Made by a program: the position numbers and the translations under genes. Positions 11,290 through 35,000 of a DNA stretch of 64,000 nt are shown here, one piece after another. A model generated the notes under the pieces. That model was not told where the DNA came from. It was given only the letters and a program-made list of their open reading frames with translations, and made no database searches. The number at the start of each line of letters is the position of its first letter. Within the stretch, counting starts at the first letter, position 1. This stretch comes from Paragordius varius (lineage: Eukaryota; Nematomorpha): NCBI GenBank assembly GCA_964247055.1, contig OZ176056.1:5704001-5768000 (forward strand), written 5' to 3'.

Positions 11290-11475
11290 AACTTATCTCT
11301 TGTCAAATACTATTTTGCTATACTTATATAATTTAAGCATTATCATCTCTATTAAAGTTTTAGATTTAATTCATGCCTACCTTTTTTCATTGATTTTTAT
11401 CAACTATTGCGTTACATATCCTAAGTTGATGTCTTAGTACAACAGATAAATTATGAGGTAGCCCTATTTTTATAA
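11290..11475. repeat. dispersed repeat, pairs inverted with 54395-54590
   Basis: ACTTATCTCTTGTCAAATAC, AATTCATGCCTACC and ACAGATAAATTATGAGGTAG here are the reverse complement of blocks at 54395-54590. Both copies lie next to a TAGGGTTGTG hAT end. Confidence 0.55.
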
Positions 11476-11483
11476 GGTATACC

Positions 11484-12815
11484 TAGGGTTGTGATTATGA
11501 CCCCCTTTTTGAAAAAGGGGGTCGGACCTAGGTCCGACCTAGGTCATACCATATGTTACTGCCAATAATAAATAACTAACATAAATACTTGATTAAATCA
11601 CATAAAAAAGATTTTTACATAAAGTATATATTTTTTAAATTATACTTTCACCAATCCTGATAATTTAAATTTCTACAATTAACGATCTTTCCTGGAATCA
11701 TACATAAAGACTAATAGAAGGTTTCAAATCACAGAAAGCTATGACTAACGAGAAAATATGGATTTATTGAAATCTATTTACGCTCTAATTATTTAAATTG
11801 TGTAAAAACGTGTCACTGTCCATGAACTCAACGTTAACTTAGGATGGTTCAAAGTTTTTATACTTTGGTTTTTATATGATTTATTAGATTTAATATATAA
11901 TCGTGCTCCTACATTTAAAATTTCAGTAATCTTATTAAGTTTAATATATTCTTTGATCGAATTTATTATATGACATTGGCATCCATGCCATATTATATTG
12001 GAATATTCTTTATTAACCAAATTTTCAGCAGCCTTCATGTTTGCTGCATCATCGGTCACAATGGCATTAATTTTTATAATTTCCAATATCTTTATAATTG
12101 GTTCCATTTTATAGATATATTCGGCAGTCTTACTATGATAAGATGTGTCAATAGTTAATAAAAAATGACTTTTAGTATCTTTGGCCAATAATATTAATTA
12201 TTCTCCCTACGATGGTAAAAGGATCGACGATTAACGAAATATTATTTTTACATATTCCAATAACTTCTATTTTTATATCTTCATAACATGAATCTAGTAA
12301 TTCATTGGAAATCTGTTTTCTATTTGAAATAGCATAATTGGGTTTTAATTATAAATGAAACTCCGAAAATGTTTATTTTCATTTATGTTTAGAATTGAGA
12401 ATGTAAAAATAAATTTTGCTAAATGTTTCTGGCTAATTTTCTTGAAAATAGAATTTTTAAGACTTTTAAGAAATTAAATACTTAGCTTGTTTTTGACCAT
12501 CACCTTCTGTCATATAATTTATTTCATGAACTTCTTTCAGATGCTTCATTAGTTTTTTATTTATTTATATAGTGTAATTGCATTCCTTGCATGTAACTTG
12601 ATTTTTTTGATCGAAAAATTTCCACAAGACTGATTACATTATGATTTAGGAAGTAAAGAAAAGATGTTTATTATGCATTAATACATATATAAATAATATA
12701 AGGTTTGTTTTCCTAAAAATTGTAAAATTAAAAAAATTAAAAATTAAAAAAAAATTGTAGGTCATTTTTTTTCGTAGTCATGACCCTAGGTCATTGACTA
12801 ATGGGCACAACCCTA
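11484..12815 (-). mobile_element. decayed BED-finger hAT transposon
   Basis: Ends are TAGGGTTGTG and CACAACCCTA. Reading the minus strand, a BED zinc finger comes first (about 12480-12620: WKFF, CKECNY, KLMKHLKEVHE). Next is the hAT block ISNELLDSCYEDIKIEVIG with LIVDPFTIVG (about 12190-12330). Last is the DUF659-type region in an open frame at 11793-12188: TDDAANMKAAENLV and IIWHGCQCHIINSIK. The linker in the finger carries a stop and the pieces lie in different frames, so it is broken. No clear 8-bp target duplication is visible. The element lies outside genes. Confidence 0.8.
11499..11548. repeat. subterminal palindromes of the BED hAT element
   Basis: Two adjacent perfect palindromes: GACCCCCTTTTT-G-AAAAAGGGGGTC (11499-11523) and GGACCTAGGTCC. 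GACCTAGGTC follows and the other end repeats GACCTAGGGTC, so these may be transposase-binding repeats. Confidence 0.6.
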
Positions 12816-12816
12816 G

Positions 12817-14560
12817 TTATATTTATATATATAATATAATACTAAACATTTTTCTCACTCAGAATTATTGTGTTTTTTTACAAAAATTCACCAAAATTTG
12901 CAAAGCGAACAAACCTTTAAATTAAAATACTCAACCTAGAATAGTTCAACATCATCGAATTATTTAGAAAAAGGTTTTTAATTTATTTTAAAGCGTTATA
13001 CCGTTTCCACCTACTTCAAAATAGTTTGAAGTACGCTTCAACAAAATATCTCAGATTTGTTTATATAAAAAATAAGAAAACTAATAAAAATTAGAGTTTA
13101 GAATAAAAATTAAGAAATATCATATATCCTACTTTATGAGTATAAAAATAAAAAACTATTAAATTTTTAACACGAAAATAAGTTATTTCCAAAATATATG
13201 CCATATATAATAATATGTTACGGGAATACGTTCTATATAATTTTCTTTTTAACACTGCTCAACAAGGTTTTGCACCACCCATTTTTTTACATTTCCTGTT
13301 ACCTATTGGCATGGAAAGGCCAAAACAAAATTAGGCCGCCAATACGATTTTTTAAAAATTTTATTTTAAATTTTGTATTTAATTTTAAAAGACAATTATT
13401 CCTCGTGTACATATATTTAAATATTTAAGCGAGCTAGTCGATACGGTATTCCAAAGCCAGGTCTTTCATTATTTTAGAACGAAAATGCAAAAATGATCCA
13501 AATATACCAGCCCTAGTATACGAACCACAGGAGATTTTTTATTATCGAAGAATCTTGAGAAATTAGTAATGATCCATATAACAAAACTTTATAAATATGC
13601 AGTTCGATGTTTATATTAAATTATAAACTGCCCATAATCGTAGCTGAAAGTTCGTTATCTCTTTTGCACGAGAAATACCTCTTATCGACCGGGTTTGTTA
13701 TTCGACATAGAAATAGGCAATATATCATTTATTGAATAAATTAATTAAAAATTCTATGTATAAATTAAAAAACAATATGAAACTTTAGGAATATAGAAAT
13801 AAAATAAATTGCTAAGAGCTAAAGAGTATTAAAATTCAGAAATATTATGAATCTAAAAGGTCCAATATTTGATGTGTGGTATGATATCCCGGCGGCTTGC
13901 ACAAGCTCTGCGAAAATCCACCAAGCAATCCTATAATAATGAAATAATCGTAGACCCGGAGAGACCTGCAGATAATACAACGTAGTTAACTTCAGCAAAA
14001 TTGAGGGAAATCGACATGTCAAATTATCTAATTCACAGAATAGAGTTAGACAAATTTTACCATGAAATCGGATAAGACTAGATAAGTTCAAGTGTTCATA
14101 TTGTAGAACATAAAATTATGGTAGAATATCAATCATCCAGGTAATAAAAGTTGCTGCCCAACATACATCTAAAATTAAAATTATACCGCACCAATCATTT
14201 TCAAAATAATTAAACATTTACTAAGTATAAATAACAGGACTTTTTGTAGGAATCAACCGAAGAGAAATATCCTACTAAAAATAACCAAAACTAACAAAAC
14301 AAATATAGCCTATCTGAAAGCCGAATGTTTAAACAACAAAATGCCCCTTTTAGTATATTTTGAATATAAATTTATACGGGTTTAAAATTATTTAAAAAAC
14401 ACTAAATTTTAACATTTATACTCGTACTATTTTTTTATTGATATACATATTTATATACAAAAGATAGAGTATAAAACGCTTTATTAAATGATATTAATTT
14501 TATAATATAATTTTTATTATGTTATATTTAATTTTCTGCCTATTTTTTCTTGTTTTTGAA
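12817..14560. other. long spacer without recognised genes
   Basis: A/T-rich with no family I can name. Positions 13840-14090 are less A/T-rich. On the plus strand they give a short run of codons (LKGPIFDVWYDIPAACTSSA) that stops soon after, possibly decayed coding sequence. Confidence 0.3.
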
Positions 14561-14879
14561 AAATTAAAAAACCTGTAATATCTCAAAATTTTGATTGGAG
14601 AGATCAATTTTTTTTAAATTCGGTCTTAGAACACTGAAATAAGTCAATATTCAAAATGGTGTTGTTCGAAAAAGTTGTCGACTAGTGTAAATATAACAAA
14701 AAATAAACTTTCTTAACCAGATCAAACATTTATTAAAATATCATAAATTAATTTTAAATTTTGAAAACTCTTTTTGCTGAACTGAGCGAAAGAGCCATTA
14801 GCTTAAAATTTACGATGGAGTCGGAGATTTATAGTTTCGCCACTGCGCGAAAGGCTTAAGCGGTTTGACCGATCCAAAA

Positions 14880-15140
14880 CCCAATTTTATGTATAATTCG
14901 AGCAGAACAAATATTAACCTATTAAAAATAGGCCAATCTTAGTTTTTTACCGCAAAATAAACCATTTCTTGACAATTATGGGTAATTATTACAGAGGGCA
15001 AAAAAAATTTTTAAATAAATAAAAGCTAATAAATATATATTTATAAAAAATTAAATTTTTTGCAATTTCAAAAAGCAGTACAAAAGTGGGCGCAGTACAG
15101 GCGCAGTTTTTTTCTGATAACCCAGTACTGTACTGAAAAA
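14880..15140 (+). repeat. repeat W, left copy
   Basis: The block from CGAGCAGAACAAATATTAAC through GGCCAATCTTAGTTTTTT to GGCGCAGTTTTTTTCTGATA matches 18950-19250 in inverted orientation over about 260 bp with divergence. Confidence 0.6.
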
Positions 15141-15574
15141 CAGCCTATCTAGTCACATTACCTAACCAGATATTTTGAAACACGCATTCCAATATTATTA
15201 TGCTTTGATGAGAATTTAATTTTTAAAAATGTTACTATGTTTTTTTTTGATACACACAAAAAAGAAATTAAAATAAAAGAAATGATAAAAAAAATATATT
15301 TTAATATGTTGCGGAAATAAAAATTTTATAAATGATTTTCAGTTAGATAATTATAATTTAAAGTAAACTTAAATCAACTGAAACTTAAATGTAACAATAA
15401 TTGAATCTATTTTATGTTAATTTTAAATTGAGGCTTTTTTCCCAGAAGGCCTGAGTGAAAGGACCTCTGAGATTCATAGTACCGCCATTATGTAAATGGC
15501 TGCATTCATAAGCGGTTTGACCGCAAACCTAATAACATTCATAATGTGCAACAAAATTTGGGATCAATTTTCTG

Positions 15575-15715
15575 GATCTCATTTTTTCATATTTTCTGAT
15601 TCCTTATGGTATTGTGATCAGATTTAAAAATATTAACTTACCCAGGTGGTTTCCAAGATATGGGACTTTTTACGAATTTGGACATATCCAAAATTTTCTC
15701 GTTTTTAAATATTTT
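15575..15715 (+). repeat. repeat Z, left copy
   Basis: TTTTCTGATTCCTTATGGTA, TTGTGATCAGATT and ACTTACCCAGGTGGTTTCCA then GGACATATCCAAAATTTTCT are mirrored at 18235-18375. It is nested inside the W pair. Confidence 0.65.
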
Positions 15716-16480
15716 TGGCTAGGTAAACAAATAATATGTGGCTTATCTAAATATTTTTACTAGAGATCACCAATTTTTCTTTATAATGGAGAAAATTTTA
15801 CTCAAAATATCCAATACTTTTTGTTCTAGGGAGCAAAAACCCTCAAAAATTGGGTAACTTAACATTTTTTGACACAAATATTTTTTATCACTTATTAAAT
15901 AAAAACAAACATTTTATGTTCATGGATGTTAATAATGTTTGTTTAAATATAAATATCATTCTGTAATAGCTTTGTGGACTTTTATTTTTAAAAATAATTT
16001 TAATTTTTACACTTTTTTTACTATTTTTTTATGTAAAAAAAGCTAAATTTTACTCAGCTGTATGCCCTATATTCTTTATTTCTGATATTTTTAATTTACA
16101 TTATATGTGTTCAGCAATACTAAATTTTCTGCCTAATCCTTACAAAGTTATTTTTTTATTTATAACTTTAGGACTAGCGGGTAAAGTATTATAAATCTAG
16201 GCTTAGAGGGGCGTATGTGGACCGTTCTGGTAGGAATAATTACCATGACCAAGTACCCAATCGCAACAATTTACATCTGACGTCACCTAGTCGCATACAA
16301 TTGTGCAGAATAAATATATAGGAATATGCCATATCTTATGATAAATGTTTTAAAAAAATTCATATAATACCATCAATAAATATTTTTATCCTATATTTAT
16401 TTTATTTGACTAAGCCTTATGCTTTTTCTATAGCAAAAATGAGAATTTATTATTACATTACATGTTATCACTCTTGAGAG
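15716..16480. other. A+T-rich spacer
   Basis: Nothing recognised beyond A/T-rich sequence between repeat Z and the LINE fragment. Confidence 0.3.
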
Positions 16481-16489
16481 CGGTCATGT

Positions 16490-17430
16490 TATACAATCTT
16501 GCCATCGTACTCTATTTATGCACGTCCTCGTTTCCCTTCAACTATATGATCTATTGTTTTTGCAATATAATTAGAATCTCTCCTTTCAATTTGCCCAAAC
16601 CAACGTAGCCTATTTTTTGACATTCTTTCCATTATTGGTTTAATATCTGTGCTCCCACGAATAAATCTATTCTTAATTCTGTCCTTTCTTGTTACCCCAC
16701 ACATCATGCTAAGCATTTTCATTTCAGTTACGTTGAAATGTCTTTCTTCGGATTTTTTGACACCCCATGTCTGTGAATAATACATCATTGTGGGTTGAAC
16801 AACTGAACAGTATATCTAACCTTTCACTCTAACATCAATATTTCGATCACTAAAGCCGCTTGAACTTTTCCAATTTATCCAATTGCTCTTTGTTTTTAAA
16901 TTAATATCATCGGTCAACGATCCATCTGAACTTAATATAGCCCCAAAATATTTGCAACTTTCTTTATCCTTCAGAACCCTACTATCATCAACTTCCATTT
17001 CATGTTGTGAACCCCCAAAAGTAATAAGTCTGATTTTTGCTTTGTTTACTTTCAGAGCATATTGATTTAGTATAATAACCCATCTGTTTACCGTTCGCTT
17101 TAACTCAGCCAATGATTCAGACAAGATTATGTCATCTGCATACATTAAGTACCAACCTGACCTTACATTAACGACCTTAACTATTCTAGTCCATGCAAAT
17201 TATTAACAATAAGGACTTAAGTGATGAGCCTTGGTAGACTCCATGCTTTATTCAAAAGGGCTCTGATAAACTTTGTGGAGTTTTCCTGGAGGTGTGGAAT
17301 TCGTACATATTTTGTAACAACTTAATAACTTTCTGGCACCTTTTTACGACGGAGACTCTATTAAATAGTTTCTCTAAGAATCCTGTCAAACGCCTTCTCT
17401 ATGTCAATTAAAACCCCGTGTAACTCTTTC
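16490..17430 (-). mobile_element. LINE fragment (reverse transcriptase 3-prime half)
   Basis: On the minus strand, from right to left: LIDIEKAFDR (RT motif A, about 17380-17410), a frame-broken gap, then MYADDIILSESLAELKRTVN (motif C, 16816-17145) with LKVNKAKIRL. The C-terminal part (16516-16788) is TWGVKKSEERHFNVTEMKML, with DRIKNRFIRG and RLRWFGQIERR. Domain order fits an RTE/BovB-like or related non-LTR element truncated at its 5-prime end. Frames are interrupted, so it is inactive. Confidence 0.8.
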
Positions 17431-18234
17431 AATGAGAATAATATATTGAATTATATGCAAATCCTCATTTAATGCTTCAATTATTTAGAGTGAATATTAA
17501 ATAAAGTGTATATTTTGGTCAGTAGATTTAACACGCATAATTTATCTTGATGTTGAATGAAAGTAAATTAGTTGTAATTCATAGAGAAAATGAAATAATA
17601 ATTTATTTATTCATATATAATATATATATATATATATATAATCGCAAATTAAATTTATATTATTTCGATAAGCTTAATGATGTCGATTTCGCCTCTTTGA
17701 TCTGTGATGGCGTCTTTGGGAAACACACACAGATGGGAGTCCACCATATGTAGCTTTAGATGCGGCATCCTATATTTTTGGATAAAAAAGAGTATAAATG
17801 TTTAAATAACATCTGTAATAACATACATACCCATCCTATAGAAAGAGTCGATTAAACAATTGCCTAATTCCAGGTAATATTTTTTATATTTCCAAAAATT
17901 TAAGAAAAAGTTCGCAATGCAACCTATTCCGCTTTTTCTTTGGGTTGCATTTTAGATTCAAACACCACATCGTTCAAAAGCGTAACCTAAAATTAAATGC
18001 ATAATATCTGCGTCCCTAACAAAACTGCGGTTTTTATAAAAAATGCCTGGCTTATTGTGGCACCATGTTCCTAAACTAATGCTACATGTCCGAGATACGG
18101 TGTTCTGGGCACAAATCTAGGTTCCCCATAATATAAAAAAAATAGTTTTTTATGTAAACGGTAATGTTCATCCTATTAGTTTTTTTGTGTTTGTCAACAT
18201 ATATGGCAAACAATATTTTTATCCATCGGGCTTC
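17431..18234. other. spacer with TA microsatellite
   Basis: Contains (TA)n at 17611-17642. No coding signal. Confidence 0.3.
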
Positions 18235-18375
18235 CTAGAAAATTTTGGATATGTCTAAATATGGAAAAAGTCCCATATCTTGGAAATGACCTGGGTAAGT
18301 AAAATTTTTTTCACAAATCTGATCACAATACCATAAGGAATCAGAAAATAAAAAAAAATTAGATCTAGAAAAAGT
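18235..18375 (-). repeat. repeat Z, right (inverted) copy
   Basis: Reverse complement of 15575-15715: AGAAAATTTTGGATATGTC, TCCCATATCTTGGAAATGAC and ACCATAAGGAATCAGAAAAT. Confidence 0.65.
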
Positions 18376-18949
18376 TGTGTCACAGTCTTATAGTCTTAGG
18401 TCCTAATTATTTTGCCCTTAATGATCTTTAACGATCATAATTAGATAAGTTAATTCAATAATTGTATGAAATTAATTAGCAAATATGTATGAGAAAAGAA
18501 ATAGAAGGAAAAATCAGCCTTAAAAATGCGGTTTAAAATTCATGTCATTATAATTCCAAAACACTAAACTAAACGCAAATTTCAGTGAGGAATTTAAAGG
18601 CGTTAAATATAATTCAATGTTAAGGGTACATGCAAAATCAACAACATTATCAAAGATCCAAAATTTTAATAAATTACGGGGTTGTAACATTAATTAAACT
18701 TTAAAAATTAAAATCTATTAAAATTCATTTGGCGAGCACTTGTAAAAAAGGTGTGAATTGAATGTTTTTCCAAAATGTACAACTAACCTATGATGTAGTT
18801 TACCAAACCACCACGGGGAGACAGCTCTAGGATTTTGTTGGCCTAAAGTGGGGAATGGACTAATAATCTTAACCAATAATAATGAGCCCGATGAGTCAAT
18901 GCAGAGAGATTCCTAACCAATAGTTATCTATACTATAGGCTATAGTAAT

Positions 18950-19250
18950 GTAATCAGATAAAGGCTCTAGTTTTTTGTAAAAAAACTGCGTTTGCATCGC
19001 ACTGACATTTGTATGGGTTTTGGAAATAAAATTTTATTTAATTTTTTTTATAAATATATATTAAATATCTTTTATTTATACAAATAAATTTATACAAATA
19101 AATTATTTCAAAATTTGATTGAATATCCTCCGTTAAAATAACCCCAATTTGTAAAACAAGGTTAATTCTGTGTTAAAAAACTAAGATTGGCCATATTAAA
19201 TTAGTTAATATTTTTTTTCTGCGAGAATACGGTGTGGTCGAGACTAGAGT
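18950..19250 (-). repeat. repeat W, right (inverted) copy
   Basis: Reverse complement of 14880-15140, including AAAAACTAAGATTGGCCATA and GTTAATATTTTTTTTCTGCG. Confidence 0.6.
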
Positions 19251-19659
19251 TTGGGATACTTGATACATTAATAAATAAACAACTTCCCTATTTGAATACG
19301 ATGGGCCTATACAATTTAGGAATTGCTTTATCTGCAATATTTATTATAAAGAATTTTTATGGAATAAATTGATTGGGTTCAAATTCTCAGATTTTTTATT
19401 GAAAACAATTCTTTGTCAACTACATTTTTTAGGAGAATGGGTCTAAACTGATGGGTTTTAATTAGGCCCCTGCGCATTTGGAAAACTAAAAGAAATTTAT
19501 TTAGCCAAAAAGCGTCCAGGTTTTGCTGTATATGAATTCGAAACCAATCTGTATTTAACGCCCATCTCAGGGTGATGGTAACAATGCGCTAATAGAAAAA
19601 TGACTCTATAACCCTAGCCGCTTTTAAAACAAAATAAAACTAATTATATTTGAATTAAC

Positions 19660-20300
19660 TTAAATTTAGTCTGAGGTATTTAGATACTCCAATTTGAATC
19701 GAAGTGTTAATTGTTTGTATTTGATTTTAACACTTCGATTCAAATTGGTATATCTAAATACCCCAGACTAAATTTGAGTTAGGAATTTTAAAAAACTACT
19801 GATGGAAACGGTCCCAATTTTTTATGCTTCTATCCTAATAATTATATAAATATGCCAAAATATCTAAATAAAATTTTGTTTTGAAAAAAAATTTCCATGT
19901 CAAACTACTTCACCGCCATTTTTATTTTACAAAATTTTCGAAAAATATTGTCTTCAATTAATTTTAAGGGTAAAATTAAAGCTAAATTTTTAAAATTACA
20001 TCTAACATTGATAGAAATAGAAAAAGCGGTTAATTTTGCATAATTAAATTTTACCGCTGCGCACATGTCACGTTGACTAAATTTTTATCTTTCGGTTTTA
20101 GCTTAAAATAGGTATTATCAATTATTTTTCAATTTTTTACATATTTCGGTTTATTAATGTTTTATAAGTTCAAAATTTTTTCATGGTTTTGATTCCTTCC
20201 ATATTTTTAAAACAATTTAAGCTTAAATAGGCCTGGAGTATTTAACTACCCCAATTTGAATCGAAGGACTAAAATGAATGTGTTGTATCCAACTGTTAAT
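19660..20300 (-). mobile_element. MITE family M2, copy 2, with inverted end duplication
   Basis: Inverted relative to the copies at 7955 and 54716. The outer end (19660-19712) is repeated in reverse at 19726-19790, giving a palindrome built on AATTTGAATCGAAGTGTTAA. The opposite end (GTGTTGTATCCAACTGTTAA) stops about 35 bp before the DDX41 start codon, so this element occupies the gene's proximal upstream region. Confidence 0.75.
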
Positions 20301-20334
20301 AATATTCGTTGTTGTACCTCACATTGTTAGACTC

Positions 20335-31505
<11,171 letters not shown>

Positions 31506-31527
31506 ATTTTTATTACTATTTATATTA

Positions 31528-31787
31528 CAGTATTAAAGTTGAAATTTTGCCGACAAAACGTAAAAGTATAAAGACAAATATGGTTTCTAGATACTTTTCA
31601 ACCTTACTTTGTCCCATAAAAGTATCTAAAATATAACCAATATCCATCTATATTTCCATACTTTGGAATTTTTTATCAATGATTTATATTAAAAAGGATC
31701 AAGATTATAAAAGTATGGTTGTCATTTAGAAAAAAATATCTGTCTTTATATTTTTACGTTTTGTCCATATAATTTTCATTTTTACTG
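31528..31787. mobile_element. Tc1/mariner-like MITE family M3, copy 1
   Basis: Flanked by TA on both sides, with CAGTA/TACTG termini and long inverted repeats containing GACAAAACGTAAAAGTATAA. 260 bp. It starts 22 bp after the DDX41 stop codon, so the gene's 3-prime UTR runs into or through it. Related copies are near 33952, 36014 and 53755. Confidence 0.75.
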
Positions 31788-32077
31788 TATCAAAATCGAG
31801 ATTTTTATGTAAAACTAGATATGTTTACGAAATAAATAAATTAATTTTGTATTAATATGATTTGTATTATATAAACATATAAGAAAATATGTGTTAACCC
31901 ACTAAAAAAATTCTTTTTTTTTGTTGATATATTCGCCTAAATATATAATTAATCAAAATATAAACTATTTTCGAATCCTTTTCGCTCATACTGGCAAAAA
32001 TTTATTTATTAACCTTATCAATTACAAATTATTTATCACTATATAATGTATCATTTAAACATATTTAACTAACGACA

Positions 32078-35000
32078 TCAATTGCCCCTGAAAGGACAAC
32101 TCTCTATTTTTTTCTTGAAATTAATTTTGGGTGGAGTAAAAATGTCCCTTCCTTCCATATTAAAAAGATTGACTTGATAATTGGATGCATTTGGTTCATT
32201 GTAGGTACAATTAATTTTTTCAACAAATATGGCATTATGAGTAAACAATCGAACTTCCCTGCGATTCCATACATACAGCTCTAACTTTGAATTTGTTTGA
32301 ATCAATTTAAACTAAAAATGTTATAATGTAAAAAATATCATCATTTTCAGATAAATTAATATATATTTTTTATTTTTGAATGCGAATAGTTATTATGAAT
32401 CCATACGTGAACAGTAACCTCTTATAGATATAACCAAATTTTTAAATAAAAGCTTACTACGTGATAAAATAATTAAATTAAGAAAACCTCAAATTAAATT
32501 GTGGTAATTATAAAATTATATTCTCACATATTTTTTATTTAATTTCCATTTATGTAAAAACTAATAATATAGGAATCAAAATAATCTTTATATGTGGATT
32601 ATTTCGAAACATTATTATAAATATGATTTTATAGGAATTTTAAACGATTCATACTAATATAATGTTTACTTGGGGGAAAAATAGATTTAAAAAATTATTT
32701 TTGTGGACTTCGTTTTTGAAAAAAATGGTATTTTACGGGGGGAGCGTGTAAAAAGAGGGCCTAAATCAAGAAAAGTGAGTCAACTATGTTCGGCGCGATC
32801 AAAAATAAGTAAACAAAAATCATATTTGTAATTCAATGGTCCAACACGTTCTCCGGAAAATTGTCTCAACCCGTTTTTCACACGGGGTGGGCCCCAACTG
32901 GGGGCCTATTTCAAAAAAAGGGCGAAGCTATTGTCGGGGCATTCATTAATGATTATATTTTTTCGATATTTGGATTTGATTGGGTTCACCGGTTTTTTCG
33001 GAAACAGATCACAAAGTTACATGATGAATCAGTTTTTAGCGGGTAGCTCCTTACCCAGCAGCTATCATCAAAGAAACGCTTGACTAAAATTTTTGCCTTT
33101 TAACAGGGAATACGTGGAATCCATATAGAATATTTACGGTCTCATACCTAGGGCGAAAAATAGATTTAAAAAATTATTTTTGTGGTCTTTGTTTTTTGAA
33201 AAAAATGGCATTTTACGGGGGGAGCGGGTAAGGGCCTAAATTAAAAAAGCGAGAGGATTATGTTCGGCGCAATCGAAAATAAGTAAACAAAAATCATATT
33301 TGAAATTGAATGGACCAACGCGTTCTCCGGAAAATTGTCTCAAAGAACGATTTTTGTAGATTTCCCAAAAACCCGTTTTTCACACGGGATGGGCCCGAAC
33401 TGGGGGCCTATTTCAAAAAACGGGCGAAGCTATTGTCGGGGCATTCATTAATAATTATATTTTTTTGAAGTTTGGATTGAATGGGTCTACCGGTTTTCCG
33501 GTACCAGATCACAAAGCCAGCATTTTCCATTTTTATAAATATATAGATTATTCTAAAATGCATTTTTTTATTTGTTAATAATATATTCATACGTTTGCTA
33601 AATTAATTCTTGTATTTTCATTCACGTATGGGATCCTTAAATTTTAGCATTTGATTTTAATTTCTTAATGCCGTCTAGAACTTCAATCCGAAAATCTTTC
33701 GCCTACTTTTTCTCGGCTATATTTTTCTTATTTATTCCGCAAATTAGCTTAAAAAAGTTTGTGATTAGTAGATATTTAATATAATTAACGATATGGAACA
33801 AACTTTACATTGATATCAATATTTTGAATAAATACATCTCAACACAATTAATTACTGGTGTAAATTTATGGATACCTAAACTCTAATGCCCAATTGTATA
33901 TAATCAATATATGCTGCAATCATATATAATGCAAGCTTATTTATTAACAATGACAATATATTTTAAATTGAAACTATACGGACTAAACGTAAAAATATTA
34001 GGACAATTTTTTTTTCAAAAGACAATCATTTTCCTTAAAATATCCTATAAAGATAATTTAAATACAATGGTTAATTTTATAATTGATTGTGTTAATTTAC
34101 ATATCTATCTTAAACAATTAAAAACAATTAGTTATGAAAAACAACGATTTAAAAAGTATGGTAATATCTTACAAAATATTTGTCCTTATAATTTTACGTT
34201 TTGTCCGCATAGTTTTATTTTTAAATAAATCCAATTTACCTGTTGATCATTTTCCAAATCATAAGCAATGTTTGTTCCTGCGCCTGATCGAAGAACGATT
34301 TGACATTTCCCAGTATATAGGGGGTATGTTATGTTTACAACAAACTGTTTTATTAAGTAAACAGAATCAATTTATCATGACTTTAATAATTATTATGATT
34401 TTATATTAAGAGAGCAGATTTTAGAAAGTATATCAACAGTCTCTAAACTAGAACGTGGAAATGGTTTTTGATAAAAGTAACAGTTCTGATATTGTAAAGA
34501 CTTATTGAGTTATATATTAAAAAAATTGGCCAGTGTGGTATCAAAAATTAGATTTTTAATATAAAGCGTACATTTTGTGTTGCAGCCCGCTGGATTTTAT
34601 GAATCGAAAATGCGGCTCGTGAATTCATTGTGTGGGGGTAAGATAATCGTTTCTTTATGGTGGTATTTTTAAACATTTTTAGGTATATTAAGCTTACAGC
34701 TATTTTAATACTAAGTCCAATAAACAGATTAGTAATATAAACCTAAACCTATATATATGGATTTAATTAGTTTGATTAAGTGATCGGCCTATTTGTTTAA
34801 GGGCTTTCCAGAGAATGTTATGTTGAACGGTATCGAAGGCTTTAGAGAAATCCATGAATAATAAGACTAGCTCATTTTGGAGGAATAAAAGTGGGGGGTC
34901 ACACTCTGGCGACCCTCCACAACGCAGACGACACGGTAATCTTAGCCAATTCACAAACAAGCCTTGAAAACACTCTCCGAACTTTTAAATATGTGTGAAA

